In this document: in pieces, positions 11,605 through 23,431 of the stretch
Layout of the letters: each line of letters opens with the position of its first letter
Position numbering within the stretch: the stretch's first letter is position 1
Origin: Linnemannia hyalina
Lineage: Eukaryota > Mortierellomycota > Mortierellomycetes > Mortierellales > Mortierellaceae
DNA: 64,000 nt
Assembly (NCBI GenBank): GCA_019671135.1
Contig: JAHRHY010000002.1
Span: 310,001-374,000 of the forward strand
Direction of reading: 5' to 3'
Notes under the pieces: model-generated
Told to the model about the DNA's origin: nothing
Databases searched by the model: none
What the model saw: only the letters and a program-made list of their open reading frames with translations
Position numbers and translations under genes: made by a program

Positions 11605-12484
11605 GCAATCTCCCCGGCCAAAACAGTTGTTTTCTTTTCTTCTCTTTCTTCTTCACTCCTCTTCGGCCCCTCCTCTTGTCGCCCGTCTGGAAACCGCCGC
11701 TGGCCTGGTAAGAAAACCATCTTCCTTCTCTTCCCCCTTTCCTCTCTTCCCTTTCCTCTCTTCCCTTTCCTCTCTTTCCTTTCCTCCCTTTCCTTTCCTC
11801 CCTTTCCTTTCCTCCCTTTCTCAGGAACAGAAAACGAAAGAGGGTGTGTCTGTGTTTCGCGTTGTATCTCCTCTCCCACACGTTCTTTCCCGTTTTACTT
11901 TCCTTTCCTCGTTGTTGGGTGCGCGTGTGCGTTGTTTTGTCCTAGTTTCTTTCTTCCTTCTTCGTGTTTCTGTGCAGAAGCACACGCCTTGCCTTCTTTT
12001 TGTTCCTTCCTCGTCTTTTTCTGTGGGGGTGAGCGTTTGCGTTTGCGCTGCTTGTTTTGTTCCTTCCTTGCGTTCTTTAAACTCCACGTCGTTTTCCAGC
12101 TCCCACGCTCTCCGGAGTCTTTTTCTTTTGAGTTGTCGTGTATGGGTTGCGCGTCTGGCTTGCTTTCTTTTTGCTCCTTCCTCGTCTTTTTCTGTGGGGG
12201 TGAGCGTTTACGTTTGAGCTACTTTTTTTTGCTCCTTCTTCCCCTTTCTTTACACACTCTTTGTTTCCCAGGTCCCACGCTCTCCTACTTCCTTCCTTGC
12301 GTTCTTTACACGACTCCACGGTTCCCAGTTCCCACGCTCTACCGCGCTTTTGTTCTTGAGTGATTGTCTCATCATTGGTTACGTATATACTATGTACTGA
12401 TCATCAGAGATTTAATTACTGTCATCCTTATCGCTTTAGTGGCAAGAGAGGGTGCAAGGAGGAAGTGATTCCCTCCTCACCCTC

Positions 12485-12935
12485 AAGCCCCAGGTCTACC
12501 AAGAAAGAAGGGTTGAGTAGAGTTGAGCTTGCTCCTCCTCCCCTGCCAAGATAGGCGGGTGTAAGTAGAGTTGAGCTGGCTCCTCCTTATACCCCCCCCC
12601 CCCCCCCACCCTCCACCCCTCGCCCCCCCAAAGAAAGAAGGGTTGAGTAGAGTCGAGCTTGCTCCTCCTCCCCTGCCAAGATAGGCGGGTGTAAGTAGAG
12701 TTGAGCTGGCTCCTCCTTACACCCGTCCCCCCCCCCCCCCCCTCCTCCTGTCCCCAAAGAAAGAAGGGTTGAGTAGAGTCGAGCTTGCTCCTCCTCCCCT
12801 GCCAAGATAAGCGAGTGTAAGTAGAGTTGAGCTGGCTCCTCCTTACACCCGTCCCCCCCCCCCCTCCTCCTGTCCCCAAAGAAAGAAGGGTTGAGTAGAG
12901 TCGAGCGTTGCTCCTCGTTACACCCGCCTCCACCG
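12485..12935. repeat. About 120 bp tandem module with C-runs, right arm
   Basis: Complement of the left-arm module at 9925-10220, but with about three and a half units instead of two and a half. The units are separated by C-runs of 11-19 bases. The extra unit shows that the arms are not a simple copy of one read. Confidence 0.85.
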
Positions 12936-13267
12936 TCTGGACCGACGCCTGGTAAGATAAACACCCACCTTCCCTTCCCTTCCCTTCAAGCAACAGGAAA
13001 AGAAAGCGGGTGCGCGCGTGGGTGTAGTTAGTTTTTTCTCTACACATATTTTCGTGGCCCGAACGTTTTACTAATCAGAAAACTTCTTTATCATCGTATC
13101 ACTTTAGCGACAAGAGGGTATCAGGAAGGGGTCGAAAGGAGTCACTACCCCCCCCCCCCCCCCCTCAGGGGGCGTCTGGTCCTCCCAGCACTGGTAAATG
13201 CTGTTGGAGGAAGACGTAATGGGGGTGCTAATCTGTGTTATATTGCATGTCTTTTTTTTATAGGATG

Positions 13268-13672
13268 GAAGTCGCTCTACGCCTATGATGACTTGTACAC
13301 AGTCTGAGGCTCTATGCCTACGATGACTTGTACACAGTCTGAGGTTCTATGCCTATGATGACTTGTACACAGCCTGAGGCTCTATGCCTATGATGACTTG
13401 TACACAGCCTGAGGCTCTATGCCTATGATGACTTGTACACAGTCTGAGGCTCTACGCCTATGATGACGCTTGCACAAAGTCTGAGGTGCTATGCCTATGA
13501 TGACGCTTGCACAAAGTCTGAGGCGCTATGCTTGTGATGACACTTGCACAAAGTCTGAGGCGCTATGTCTATGATGACACTTGCACAAAGTCTGAGGCTC
13601 TATGCCTATGGTGACTTTCACACGGTCTGAGACGCTATGACTATGATGACTTACACAAAGTCTGAAGCGCTC
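13268..13672. repeat. 35-37 bp minisatellite, right arm (about 11 units)
   Basis: Complement of the array at 9149-9585 with about eleven units. Two consecutive units read CACAGCCTGAGG where the left arm always has the complement of CACAGTCTGAGG. This is a small but real sequence divergence between the arms. Confidence 0.85.
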
Positions 13673-15294
13673 TGTTCAATGCGAGCTTCCTTTTTTTTAT
13701 GGGATTATGAGGCATTGTAAGCAACTGAGGGCTTGCTTTTTTTTTTGTTCTTTGCTCTTCATCTCTTTTTCGTTTCTTGTTCTTTTTTTTGTTCATTGCT
13801 TCATTTTTTTTTGTTCCTTGCTTCATATTTTTTTTTTTGGTTCTTTGCACTATTGGCAACTGAGGGAAAACATTTTCTCTACCACGGCAACGTGAGGCAT
13901 TGGTGTTCTCCACGAGCTGAGTAGGGACCAAATCGGAGTAGAAGAGGGAGATAGAAGAAGTGGTGGCAAGAGTGTGCGGAGGTGAAGGTGTGGTAGAATC
14001 TTGGCGAACGCCTCGTGTGCATCTTTAGCGTGAAGGAAAGGGGTTTGTTGAAGGAGAGTGCTGGTGGGAGAGTACTTTTACAGGGAGTTTTTTTTGGAAT
14101 GGGTGCCGCGTGTTAAGGTGTCGGGAGTTGGCTGTAAGGGGGAAATGTTTGCAATCCTCTTAACTGATCAATTGTAAACTGGAGGGGGGGGGTTCAAAAG
14201 TCGCCGTCTAACTATCATTGAGAATGAAGATCCTTGGGTATTTGAGCATGACTGAGAGATCCTTGTATCTTGAATAAAAAGAAAAGATGATCAACGATAT
14301 GTCATGCATCCGTCAGTTTGCTCGCTTGGCACCAGGAAGAAAATGAGAAATGAAGGCACTCAACAATCGAACGAGGAACAACCTTCCCTCGCCTCGACCT
14401 CCGTGCGAGTCAAGGTCCTCCCACTCCCACCCACATATCCAACACTCGAGTCGTAATGGAACAGGGCTACTTTGTCAACTAACCATCGCCCACAACGATG
14501 ACCAACCCACCCCACCGCTTGCAACGAGTTTAGAACAAAGGAAGAGAGAAGGAACGGGCGGAGAAGCGGGTGGACGAGCACTAACGAGGGGTGGCATGAG
14601 GAACGAAATACGAGAGTGCGTTGTCTTTTAATAAAGAAAAGGGGACTATAAACGAGGAAGCCGACTATGCCCCACGTCCCAGGTACCAGGCTTGCGTCTT
14701 TTTTTTAAGTTTGTTGTTCATATGTATTGAAAAGCTTGCATTCTGGCCAGGAGAAGGAAGGGAATATATGGATATGGAGGGTGCACTATGGAATACCATG
14801 ATACCCTTTGTAACAATTGCGAGCTCCACTCAGACACAAAGGGCACATTTGCAAAACCCACACTTCCATGTCATTGCGGGTCTTGGCGATCGTAGTTCTC
14901 GTCTTCCTCCTTCTCAACAGGGGTCAGGCGTCTCCTTAACAGGAGCAGGCGTCAGCTTTGACGATCTTACAACGGCTGGACATGAGGATTAAGAGTTGGG
15001 CCAAGTGAATGTAAACAAGGTTTGAGTGATAAATGGGTGAGAGAGATGAGAGGGAATGAATGTACTTGCTTTTGACAAAAAACAAGAACATAATAACTGT
15101 TGGTTAGCAAACAACAACAGTCGTAGCCTAACCGACATTTATGTCCCTAAAACCATCGAAAGGATAAAAAATAAACTGTGCATAGGCGGCTGGGCTCACA
15201 CTTAAAAATCTAAACATGTCAAAAAGTACCCAGGAGAGACGCACACATTACAGAACATAATAAACAGGGTGGTTCTCTCCCCTTCGTCGTTTTT

Positions 15295-15645
15295 TTATTC
15301 CCAACCAGTGTACTTGGGGCAGGATGCATCAGCGACCTGCGAAGGCTTGCCAGAGTCACCAAACGAGAAACTGTTGACCCACTGGGCATTGGACTGGGTG
15401 TTACCCTTGCCGAGGTTGGAATAGTTTCCAGTGCAATCCGTGGTCGAGAACAGCTTGGCGTCACCGACGTCTACGTTATGAATCTTGGCGCTCTGGATGT
15501 TCTTGATGCATAAGCAGGTTCGGTGACCCTTGTAGTCGTAGAAGCGAATTTTCTTGTTGGCGCTGTTGATGACATCCATGTGGTAGTCTCCTACGGCGAG
15601 GGCAGAGGCGGCCAAGAGAGCCAACAAAGCGAGCGACTTGTGCAT
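15295..15645 (-). CDS. Small secreted four-cysteine protein, paralogue A
   Basis: Intronless gene for a 116-residue protein. Residues 1-18 form a signal peptide (MHKS, then a run of Leu and Ala ending in ALAVG). The mature part has four cysteines (44, 46, 71, 109), enough for two disulfides, and the blocks LFSTTDCTGN and SNAQWVNS. It is clearly related to the gene at 17774-18115, which is divergently oriented 2.1 kb away, and all four cysteines align. A TATAAAAG box on the same strand (15847-15854) lies about 200 bases upstream. The leader contains a GTAAGT and a later TAG that could bound a 5' UTR intron. I do not recognise the family. It is probably an extracellular or cell-wall protein or an effector-like product; function is unknown. 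Confidence 0.82.
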   Translation of the reverse strand: MHKSLALLALLAASALAVGDYHMDVINSANKKIRFYDYKGHRTCLCIKNIQSAKIHNVDVGDAKLFSTTDCTGNYSNLGKGNTQSNAQWVNSFSFGDSGKPSQVADASCPKYTGWE

Positions 15646-15846
15646 TTTTTTGGTACTATTTTTGTTGAAAGTGTGAAAGGTGAGTTCAGAAGGTTGATGG
15701 TCTTGATAGCAACAGAGTCCATCATTCTCAATGGTTTTTTTGTCGAAATATCATCTCTGTGTGTGGAATGGAAAAGGGGACTTACAGTTTGAGTGTGTGG
15801 AGAAAAGAGGGATGGATGGTTTCTTTGTGGTGAGGAAAGGGAACCG

Positions 15847-15854
15847 CTTTTATA
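15847..15854 (-). promoter_or_regulatory. TATA box of secreted-protein paralogue A
   Basis: TATAAAAG on the minus strand, about 200 bases upstream of the start at 15645. A CT-rich leader with a potential donor (GTAAGT near 15782-15787) lies between. Confidence 0.55.
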
Positions 15855-17289
15855 CAAGGAACGACGGGGTTGAGACGTTGTTTGTTATATTTCGCAACTC
15901 CGATGTCAAACGTTTGCAAAATAACCATCGACAAACGGAGTAGAAAAGAAAAAAGTGCGGCGTGATTATTTTTTCGACAGGCCCTGTCACTTCTCTCCGA
16001 GAAAGTTTGTGCTAACATAAATTACCGTTCAGGGACGACGGCATACATTCTTATCTGTTCTCAATCCAAACGGACTGGCTGGACAGGCTGCACTTCGAAG
16101 GATTTGTTTTGGCCGACCTATTCCTGTTCACGATCAAGCAAGGGTCCCTTGTCGACCTTCAAAGTCCCATCCACTCGCGTGGAAACAAAGGCCATCGTGA
16201 ATTAGGGATGATTAGAGAGAGAAGAGAACGAGTGAGCATATATATTCCAGTTTTTTTTTCGACTTTCAATTTCGACAACAGAGAGCAAAAAATGGCGCTA
16301 GAGAAGAGACGTGAAAAAGGCTGCCATCTCAGCAATCCACGCTTACGAATCCATGCTCTCTCGACATGGAAAAGGTGTACCCTTGCCCTTGCTTGTGATC
16401 GAGAGCACACGAACGGCGTGTTGTCGTGCAACGACTAAATGAGGCGTTGCACCGTGAGAACTCTCCGGAATTGAACTCAATATTGTCCCACCCTCCCACT
16501 TTTCGTTCTTTACCCTTCGCACTAACTCATCTCTCACCTCACCCTCGATCGATGTCCCTTCTCTTTTCGTTTTTTTATTCGCCCAACTTTTTTTCGACAC
16601 TCAAACGCTATTTGTCGACACCATTTCCGCCATACCTGTCATTGTGTCTTGCATGTCACCCATTTCGGCTACCTGCACGCGACAACTACCCTGGCGATTA
16701 GAACCTATGCCAATGAGTTAAACGTTTGCGGGAAAAAGAGGTTGACAGAGCAAAAAAACCAAGTGTGTCCAAGTGGTGGTGTTGCGTTTGATAAGACGGA
16801 CTGAGAAATATGCCAGAGATGTTAAGAAAGCAGGAAGTAAGAAAAAACCAGGTAAATGGTAATGGAGGCAGCCAGCCGGATGAATAACGTGTAAATTAAA
16901 AGGACTGATTGGGGTAGGTGGTATGGGGAAAACACATTAGGAGAAGAAGTGTGTCGACAAATAGCCATAATTGGTTTATCGTCCCCCCTTCTGACCATCC
17001 CTCGCTTACCCTTGAAAACAAGACACGATGCATAGTTTTTGTCGCGTAAGCATAAACAGAAACGGAGGTTTGGCAGGAGGTCAAGCAGGTTTTCTCTCTT
17101 TTGCGTGTTACCGGGGTGTTTACAATGCTAGATTATTGTTGTTTGGGATGGAGAGTAGAACGGTCGCACCTATCTCTTTTAGTTCTCATTTCGATTGAAC
17201 AATATTGCCGATAGCGCAGACTGTGCGTTCGTTGCGCCCTTTTGAAAAAAAATGAGCGTTTGCTTCGGATACTTTTAGGTTTACCAACG

Positions 17290-17304
17290 GACGGCGTCCT
17301 TGCA
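17290..17304 (+). promoter_or_regulatory. GACGGCGTCCTTGCA motif, copy 1
   Basis: Exact 15-base repeat of the sequence at 17486-17500, both upstream of paralogue B. Its core GACGGCGTC is a near-palindrome, as expected of a dimeric regulator site. Its function is inferred only from repetition and position. Confidence 0.35.
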
Positions 17305-17485
17305 GATAGCCATTTTTACAAACCTTTGCAACTCATGATCCTCTTCCCCTGGAAAAACCGTTCTCCATGGTCAATCCACGGTGGTTGCAGTTTACTATTC
17401 AGGATCGATAAGAGAGTGTTCCTATGAGCGTTGCATTAGAGGTGGTTCTTTCATTCACGCCGTCCACTTTTATGTCTGATAAAAA

Positions 17486-17500
17486 GACGGCGTCCTTGCA
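17486..17500 (+). promoter_or_regulatory. GACGGCGTCCTTGCA motif, copy 2
   Basis: Second exact copy, about 270 bases before the ATG of the secreted-protein gene at 17774. Both copies are followed within 25-35 bases by an ACAAAC(C)TTT sequence, so the similarity extends beyond the core. Confidence 0.35.
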
Positions 17501-17773
17501 TCTGGCGGTAAAGCTAATACAAACTTTTCGACTCTTACCAGCTCGATGAGTCTTTTTCTGAGAAATAAAATTGTTAAAAGCCAACCCATTTCCACCTCTT
17601 TCTTGTTCCTCAACCACTCCACATATCAAGGACATCACGACGTAAGTTCCATGGTTCATTTCACTTGTGGATCCTCTTTTGTATCTGACCTTAAGATATC
17701 AGTCGTCCTCTCAAAATACTAATCCGTTTTTTTTACTACTTGTCCACCGTTTACAATAGCTACACTGATCAAC

Positions 17774-18115
17774 ATGCACAAGTCACTCATCGCTTTGTTT
17801 GTCCTCTGCACGCTTAACGGCGCCCTTGCTGCCGGAGACTGGCAATTCCAAATCACCAACAACGCCGGCAAGGTTTACACCATCCCCGCCTATGGCAAGA
17901 GAGAGTGCATCTGCCTCGAGACCTCCCAGACCAACAAGATCAAGAACACCAACGGGGGAGTCATGAAGTTATTCTCGACCCATGACTGCACAGGCAACTT
18001 TGCTGTGCTTAACAAGGGATCGATGCGCTCTAACGCCCAGTGGGTGAACAGTGCTTCTATTGGTAAGGACGGCTTCCCATCCACTGGCCCTAACCACTGC
18101 GATCCAGTTTACTAA
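17774..18115 (+). CDS. Small secreted four-cysteine protein, paralogue B
   Basis: Intronless gene for a 113-residue protein with a signal peptide (MHKSLIALF onward, cleavage probably near Ala19-Ala20). After cleavage it has cysteines at 45, 47, 72 and 109, matching the spacing in paralogue A. The conserved blocks are CIC, LFSTHDCTGN, LNKG and SNAQWVNS. Identity with paralogue A is obvious across the mature domain, while the last 15 residues differ. An ACAAATAGC-like leader without introns precedes the ATG. The two genes look like a local duplication followed by inversion. No enzymatic motif is visible. An extracellular structural, antimicrobial or host-interaction role would be guesses. Confidence 0.85.
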   Translation: MHKSLIALFVLCTLNGALAAGDWQFQITNNAGKVYTIPAYGKRECICLETSQTNKIKNTNGGVMKLFSTHDCTGNFAVLNKGSMRSNAQWVNSASIGKDGFPSTGPNHCDPVY

Positions 18116-19680
18116 GGCAAAACAGAAAGTCGGCCTCGTATAATAAAGAGATTGTTCTCTCGAATGGCGTTTTTTTGGTGTAATTTTCCTGTATGTGTCT
18201 CGGGATTGCGTTGGGGTCGGAGGATATTATCGTGTAGGTGAAGAATGAGGTCCTAGGAAGAGGTGTGGGCGTGGGGTCGAATTTCAGATGTGACCGTGGG
18301 ACGCGACTGGCGCATGTGCACTTTTTTTTCTTGTTCTCTTGACTCTACTTTTCTTCCAGTCATCGACGTTTTTTTCTATCTCCAGTCAACAACATCCCGC
18401 CTCACCACTCTCACCATCACCGACGACACATCTTCAAGGGGAAACCGACATTCAAGGATGGGACAAGACTGACTACCTAAGGACGAGCCTTGGATGAGAT
18501 CACCATTCTCTTCAGCAACCTGTTGCCAAGGTAAAGAAATATAGCTGCAACCTGCGTCGGAGGTAACGTCGCAAGGTCAACGAAAATAACACACGCGACA
18601 AGAACCTCTGCTGTTTTCGTGTTGGACACGATCCGTCTTTTTTTGCATTCGACGACACTCATATTGAATCACGGGTTGCTTAAACTTATTCACTTTTGGT
18701 GATGATCTCACAGGTTGCAACGTCAATCCCATGCTCAGACAGGTCATCTCGAGCTCTTTTTGGTGGGGTTAGCTCGAACTTGGTCAAGAAGCGTCAATCC
18801 ATACTCGTGGATGTCTTGTCACGCCAAGGGCCACCTGGGCCGCCTCGGCTCTCATTTGCGACGACTCTGCTATTCGGACTCGGATTTGTCAACCCCACCC
18901 TTGATCCGCCAAAGGCAAGTGGTTGGTGGATGTGGTGTGGAGGTGGGAATAGGTGCAGCGCGAGTGACAGGCCGTCTGCAATTGGCGCTCGATAAGATGC
19001 TTCGTCATTATCTGCAGATTCCTCGCAGTAGCCTTGTTCGATGCCTGCCATTTCGAGGATGATGAGTACTAACATGTCATACCAAGGCATGTCACTGCTC
19101 CGAGTTTACTATGCACCCTGGTGCACTGAATTTTTAACGCAGTCCGGTTGTGGGCATATGCCAACACTTCTAATGTACCGGTGCTAGTTCATCTCTTCTA
19201 TCCAGCCACCAATCTTGCACAGCTTCTAGCTACTCGCTCTCTTCCTCTTTCTCTCACTTTTTTAATATTCGCACTTGTTGATCTCACTTGGACGTGACAG
19301 CTGTATTGTCAATGATCGCTTGCTAGGTTCACACTCCTTTGCAACCCCACCAGCAAGGACTTCTATGAGCAAGGCAACTATTACGGTGCCTACCGTAACA
19401 AGGACCTGTGCCATCCATGACTCTTGCAAGCTGGTCAGTTGAAGGTTCGGGATGTCTATTAGATGACCAATAAAATAACAAACAAAGCAGTTGTATGATG
19501 TGTGTGAGAAAAACATATCGAGTTCGAGGCATTCAGAGTTGGAGTTCTCGTGAAGTGAATTTTGTGACAGCGCGTTTTTTTTATTTTGACAACCCAACTG
19601 GCCACCTTTTTGACTCTTGACATCATTCCAAGCAAACAAAACGCACTCTTCTTCCACGACCACCTATTTATGCTCCTCAC
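18116..19680. other. Intergenic region before the haspin gene
   Basis: No supported gene. Minus-strand frames at 18794-19090 and 19262-19663 are open, but they lack recognisable motifs and consistent splice context. The final 100 bases form the probable haspin leader. Confidence 0.45.
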
Positions 19681-22600
19681 ATGGACATGCTCGGACCGGC
19701 CTCCTTACGATCCCGGCACCCCTCAAAGTCATCACTGAAAACATACGGCGGTCGGCGAAGTCGTCAACAACAACTCAACACAAGAACGGATGAACGAGAT
19801 GATGGCACTGGCAGCGGAGCACATGAAGGTGAGCGAGAAGATGAGGATTACCGTCCGCCAGCACGACAGCTGCTCGACTGGGACAGACTCGAGAGAGACA
19901 GGAGGGCTCGGTTGGAAAGGCAGGCCAAGGAGCAGGAGCGTCTTGCCCAAGCAGAGGACGAGACTGCGTTTCTCAAACAGGACGTCGACCTGGAAGCGTT
20001 GCTATACTCGGACCACGAGGACCAGTTCGAGGAGAGTGCCCCAGAGCCCTCTGAAGAGAGTTCGTTGCGAGACCCGTGGAAGGGTGGTGTTGATTTACTG
20101 CGAGGAGAGGTTGTCCCATCAACTCAGGAGTCTGACGACGACGACAATAGAAGCCACTACTCGCAGACGAGGGGCTTGTCAAAACCAAGAATGTTTATGG
20201 CCACCCCACAACAACATCCTCCTGTCCGAACTCGAGGGCATCGACCTGTCGTGACTCCATCCTCTCATACAGCCGACGCGGACCTAGAATTCGAGATGCC
20301 AAGGAGGGCGAGCACAGCGGCTTCCGCGCCTGCGAGAACCTCCATTCTCTCTGGACGAAGTTCAATCGGCGAGAAGTCTGTAGGACGAGTTTCATTCTCC
20401 TTTGACGTCGCCGAGTCCAGGATCCCCGAAGCACTCAGCACCAGTCAGCGGCGCAAGGTTATGATCCAAGAAGAGCCATTCTTTAAGCAGGCCCCCCAGG
20501 AAGAGGACGAAGACGAAGAGGAAGAACCCGAGGATGAGGTGCTTTTCAGGACGCCATCGTTTGATATTCTGAAGAAGATGAGGGAGTTACCCAAGCCCAA
20601 CATCCCAGAACCACGCGCGAACCCTTTCGGCTTCCGACCCTTGTCGTTGACCACAGGACCAACATCGCCATCTCCACTATTGTTAGGGGGACAGGATAAA
20701 GGATTGCTGCGAGAGTTTGCGGTTTCTACACCATCGCCAGAACCAACGCCGCCCACAATCGACATCTTTGACAATCCGTTCATGAGTCCAGATTCCCCGA
20801 CGGTAAAGAGAGCGATGGATATTCTACGCAAGCGGGAACAGCAACTGAAGGAGATTCAAACAGCCAGCCAGGCCTCAGCATCGAGCAGTGGTATGGATTT
20901 GGACAAGGCGAATGAAACCAGGGCAAGTCGTTACAAAATTGGTGACATCTTCGCCGACATTGAACAGGACGTCAACCAACAGCAGCGGAAGCGTCCTTCA
21001 TTTTCTCGGGAAACGACGCCGGAGCGGATATCTACCACTGGTATGTCTCGGAGTGTTGTTGACGAGAGCTTGGGCAAGCAGGACGAGTCAGAGGAGTTGG
21101 CCTTGGGGAAGCGGATATCGAGTATTGAGATCACGCCACGACGCTTGCAGGCTAAGCAGAGGAAGACCGCTCCGCACGACTCGGACTCCCCTACAAGACC
21201 TCTTGGATCGCGTGGTCACTTTTCGCCAAAGACGACGTTCGACAATGTGATGGAGGACCTGCCGGTACGGCCCCTCAACCTGTTTTTGGATCGTGATATA
21301 CCCAAGGACGAGGACAATAGTGATCTCGACCTTCTTTTCACTCGATCAAGAAACAACAGGCGATCGCCTCCGCCTAGGCCTTCGACATCGACTGTATCCA
21401 ACAAACGTGCCGCTGGAGTCGACCCCAACCGTCTGTTATGGCCACCCAAGGATGACCAGGAGAACAAGCCAGAGCAACATACACGAGCGATTGACTCATC
21501 TCCATTCACGACGACGAGCTCTACTATGGATGGAAAATCGACACAACGGAGGGCAACATTCTCTCGGACGGATTGGCTTAAATCCCCTAGTCCTCAGCCA
21601 GCTCCACTGAGCAGCGTCGTATCGAGCCAGGACGATGCGCTCATTCAGAAGCCATTGTCAGAGCAACAACAGCCACAACAACCTCCCCAACCTTCAGTGC
21701 AACAACTACAACAATATCGACCTATACGGTCACTACGACGACCACAGGCAGTTCTTGTCAGCGACACCAAAAAGGCTGCCTTCAAGCCTACTCTCTTGGA
21801 TCTCCTCTCCATCTGTGATCAGCAATTCTTTGACCAATTCGAGGATTCGGAATCTGCAGGTGTCGCTAACCGAGCTTGTCTGGCTGCGGGCAGTGACGGG
21901 TCGAGGAAATCGAAGGCTATTGTGGATTTTGATGCTGTTCTTCCAAAGTGTATGGCACCTTCTTTGACAAAGATTGGTGAGGCTTCCTACTCTGAAGTGT
22001 ACACCGTTGATCTACCCATTCACCGACACGAACAAAGGTTTAGGAACCTTGCTCAGCAATCGCCTGATGGGACGCCGAATCTCTTCCAATCTCCTCGGCT
22101 CAACACATACGTGAAGGAATCAGCCGACGACGACCTCAACCCGCAGGACATGTCAGGCACTCATGGCAGCACCACCAGTGGAGGACGGTCGACAAAACTG
22201 GTGATGAAGGTTCTGCCGTTTCACGGAGACGACCTTGACGCTCTTCCTTCTGGATTGTCAAGCCCCATGAAAGGTGCGCGGAGGACTAGAAGCAGGGGGG
22301 CAGTGGCTGCTGCGCCAGAGTTGTTGGCACTTGAGGATATCTACCGCGAGGCCACGGTGTCGACCCAGATCATGCATGGCTGGAAGGGCTTTATCGGCAG
22401 CTTTGGGTAAGTTTGACGACGTGTTGTCTTGCTTGCTTGCTACATTTGTTTTAATGCGAATTCAATTGCCATTTGCTAATCAAGTGCCGCCTCTTCATAC
22501 CGCAATGTTTCCACTTTGTAGTGCTTTGGTAGTAAAGGGCAGGTATCCAAAGGCGTTCCTTTCTGCTTGGGATCGGTTCCGCAAGGAGAATGGAACAGAG

Positions 22601-23390
22601 AGCGATAGACCAGGTACTACATGGCGACCCTGGTCTCATTTGCTTTTACAATGCAGACAAACAGCTCTTACAGAAAACTTACACGTCCTCTCTTCCTCAT
22701 GTTTAACGTGGCAGATCATTATACCAGCGGTCAGTTGTACTGCATTATCTTGCTACCCTACGGAGGAGTCGATCTGGAGCACTGTTCGTTGACAAACTGG
22801 CGGCAAGCATGGGCGGTCTTGGCGCAGGTAGCAGCGTCGCTTGAGTCAAAGGAACAGGCACCGTTTTGGTTTGAGCACCGAGATCTTCATTGGGGCAACA
22901 TTCTTGTCAAGGGTACTAGGCAGAAACAGATTGCATTTTCTAGACGAGACCTTCAGCAGCAGCAGCAGCAGCAGCCATCTTCGAGTTCACTATTGCCATC
23001 GCGTCAGCGCACAAATGATCCTCGATTGCTCAGGAATATTCCGACATTTGGGATTGTTGTCCAGATGATTGACTTTACGCTCGCTCGCGTCCAAGGAGGT
23101 AACGTAGATTCGTCGTCGTTTTTGGCTCGGAGGAGTAACATTGGAAGCTCATAATGTACTGTGTGCGGAGCAGTCGTTCTAATTATGTATTTGTTGCTGT
23201 TCTCAATTGTTCTTGGTCACGATAGATAAAGGCAACTTGATCTATATGGATTTGGAAAAGGACGAGGATCTGTTCAAGGGCCACGGAGATTACCAGTTTG
23301 ACATCTACCGCAAGATGCGCCGCCAGATTGGCAAGGACTGGACCGTCTCCTGTCCCAAAACTAACCTCTTTGTAAGTGGATTATGGTCGT

Positions 23391-23431
<41 letters not shown>

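Larger units (their letters stand above)
7595..15093. repeat. Giant inverted repeat (foldback), arms about 3.7 kb, 92 bp loop
   Basis: The left arm 7595-11307 and right arm 11400-15093 are reverse complements, nearly base for base. For example, the first about 140 bases at 7595 match the reverse complement ending at 15093 without a difference that I can see. The loop is 11308-11399. Weaker symmetry continues outward (GGCTAGGCTACGACCGTTG at 7571-7589 against its counterpart near 15113-15131), with a 20-odd base insertion on the right. The arms differ by scattered substitutions (around 8795 against 13891, and 9055 against 13760) and by copy number in internal arrays. They carry no recognisable transposase. 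The structure resembles foldback elements, whose long terminal inverted repeats are built of subrepeats. I see no clear target-site duplication. Confidence 0.9.
15646..17773. other. Intergenic region between the two secreted-protein paralogues
   Basis: Shared 2.1 kb 5' region of the two divergent genes. I find no supported gene. It contains the TATA box of paralogue A (15847-15854) and two copies of GACGGCGTCCTTGCA upstream of paralogue B. Confidence 0.5.

Noticed and set aside
10354..12363. Several frames of 80-213 residues around the foldback centre
   Set aside because: They are Lys/Arg/Glu- or Phe/Ser-rich translations of purine/pyrimidine repeats, open on several frames and mirrored on both arms.
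7595..15093. Reading the inverted repeat as a pure assembly artefact
   Set aside because: Single-base differences and different repeat numbers in the arms, plus different outer flanks, argue for a real structure, although only spanning reads can settle it.
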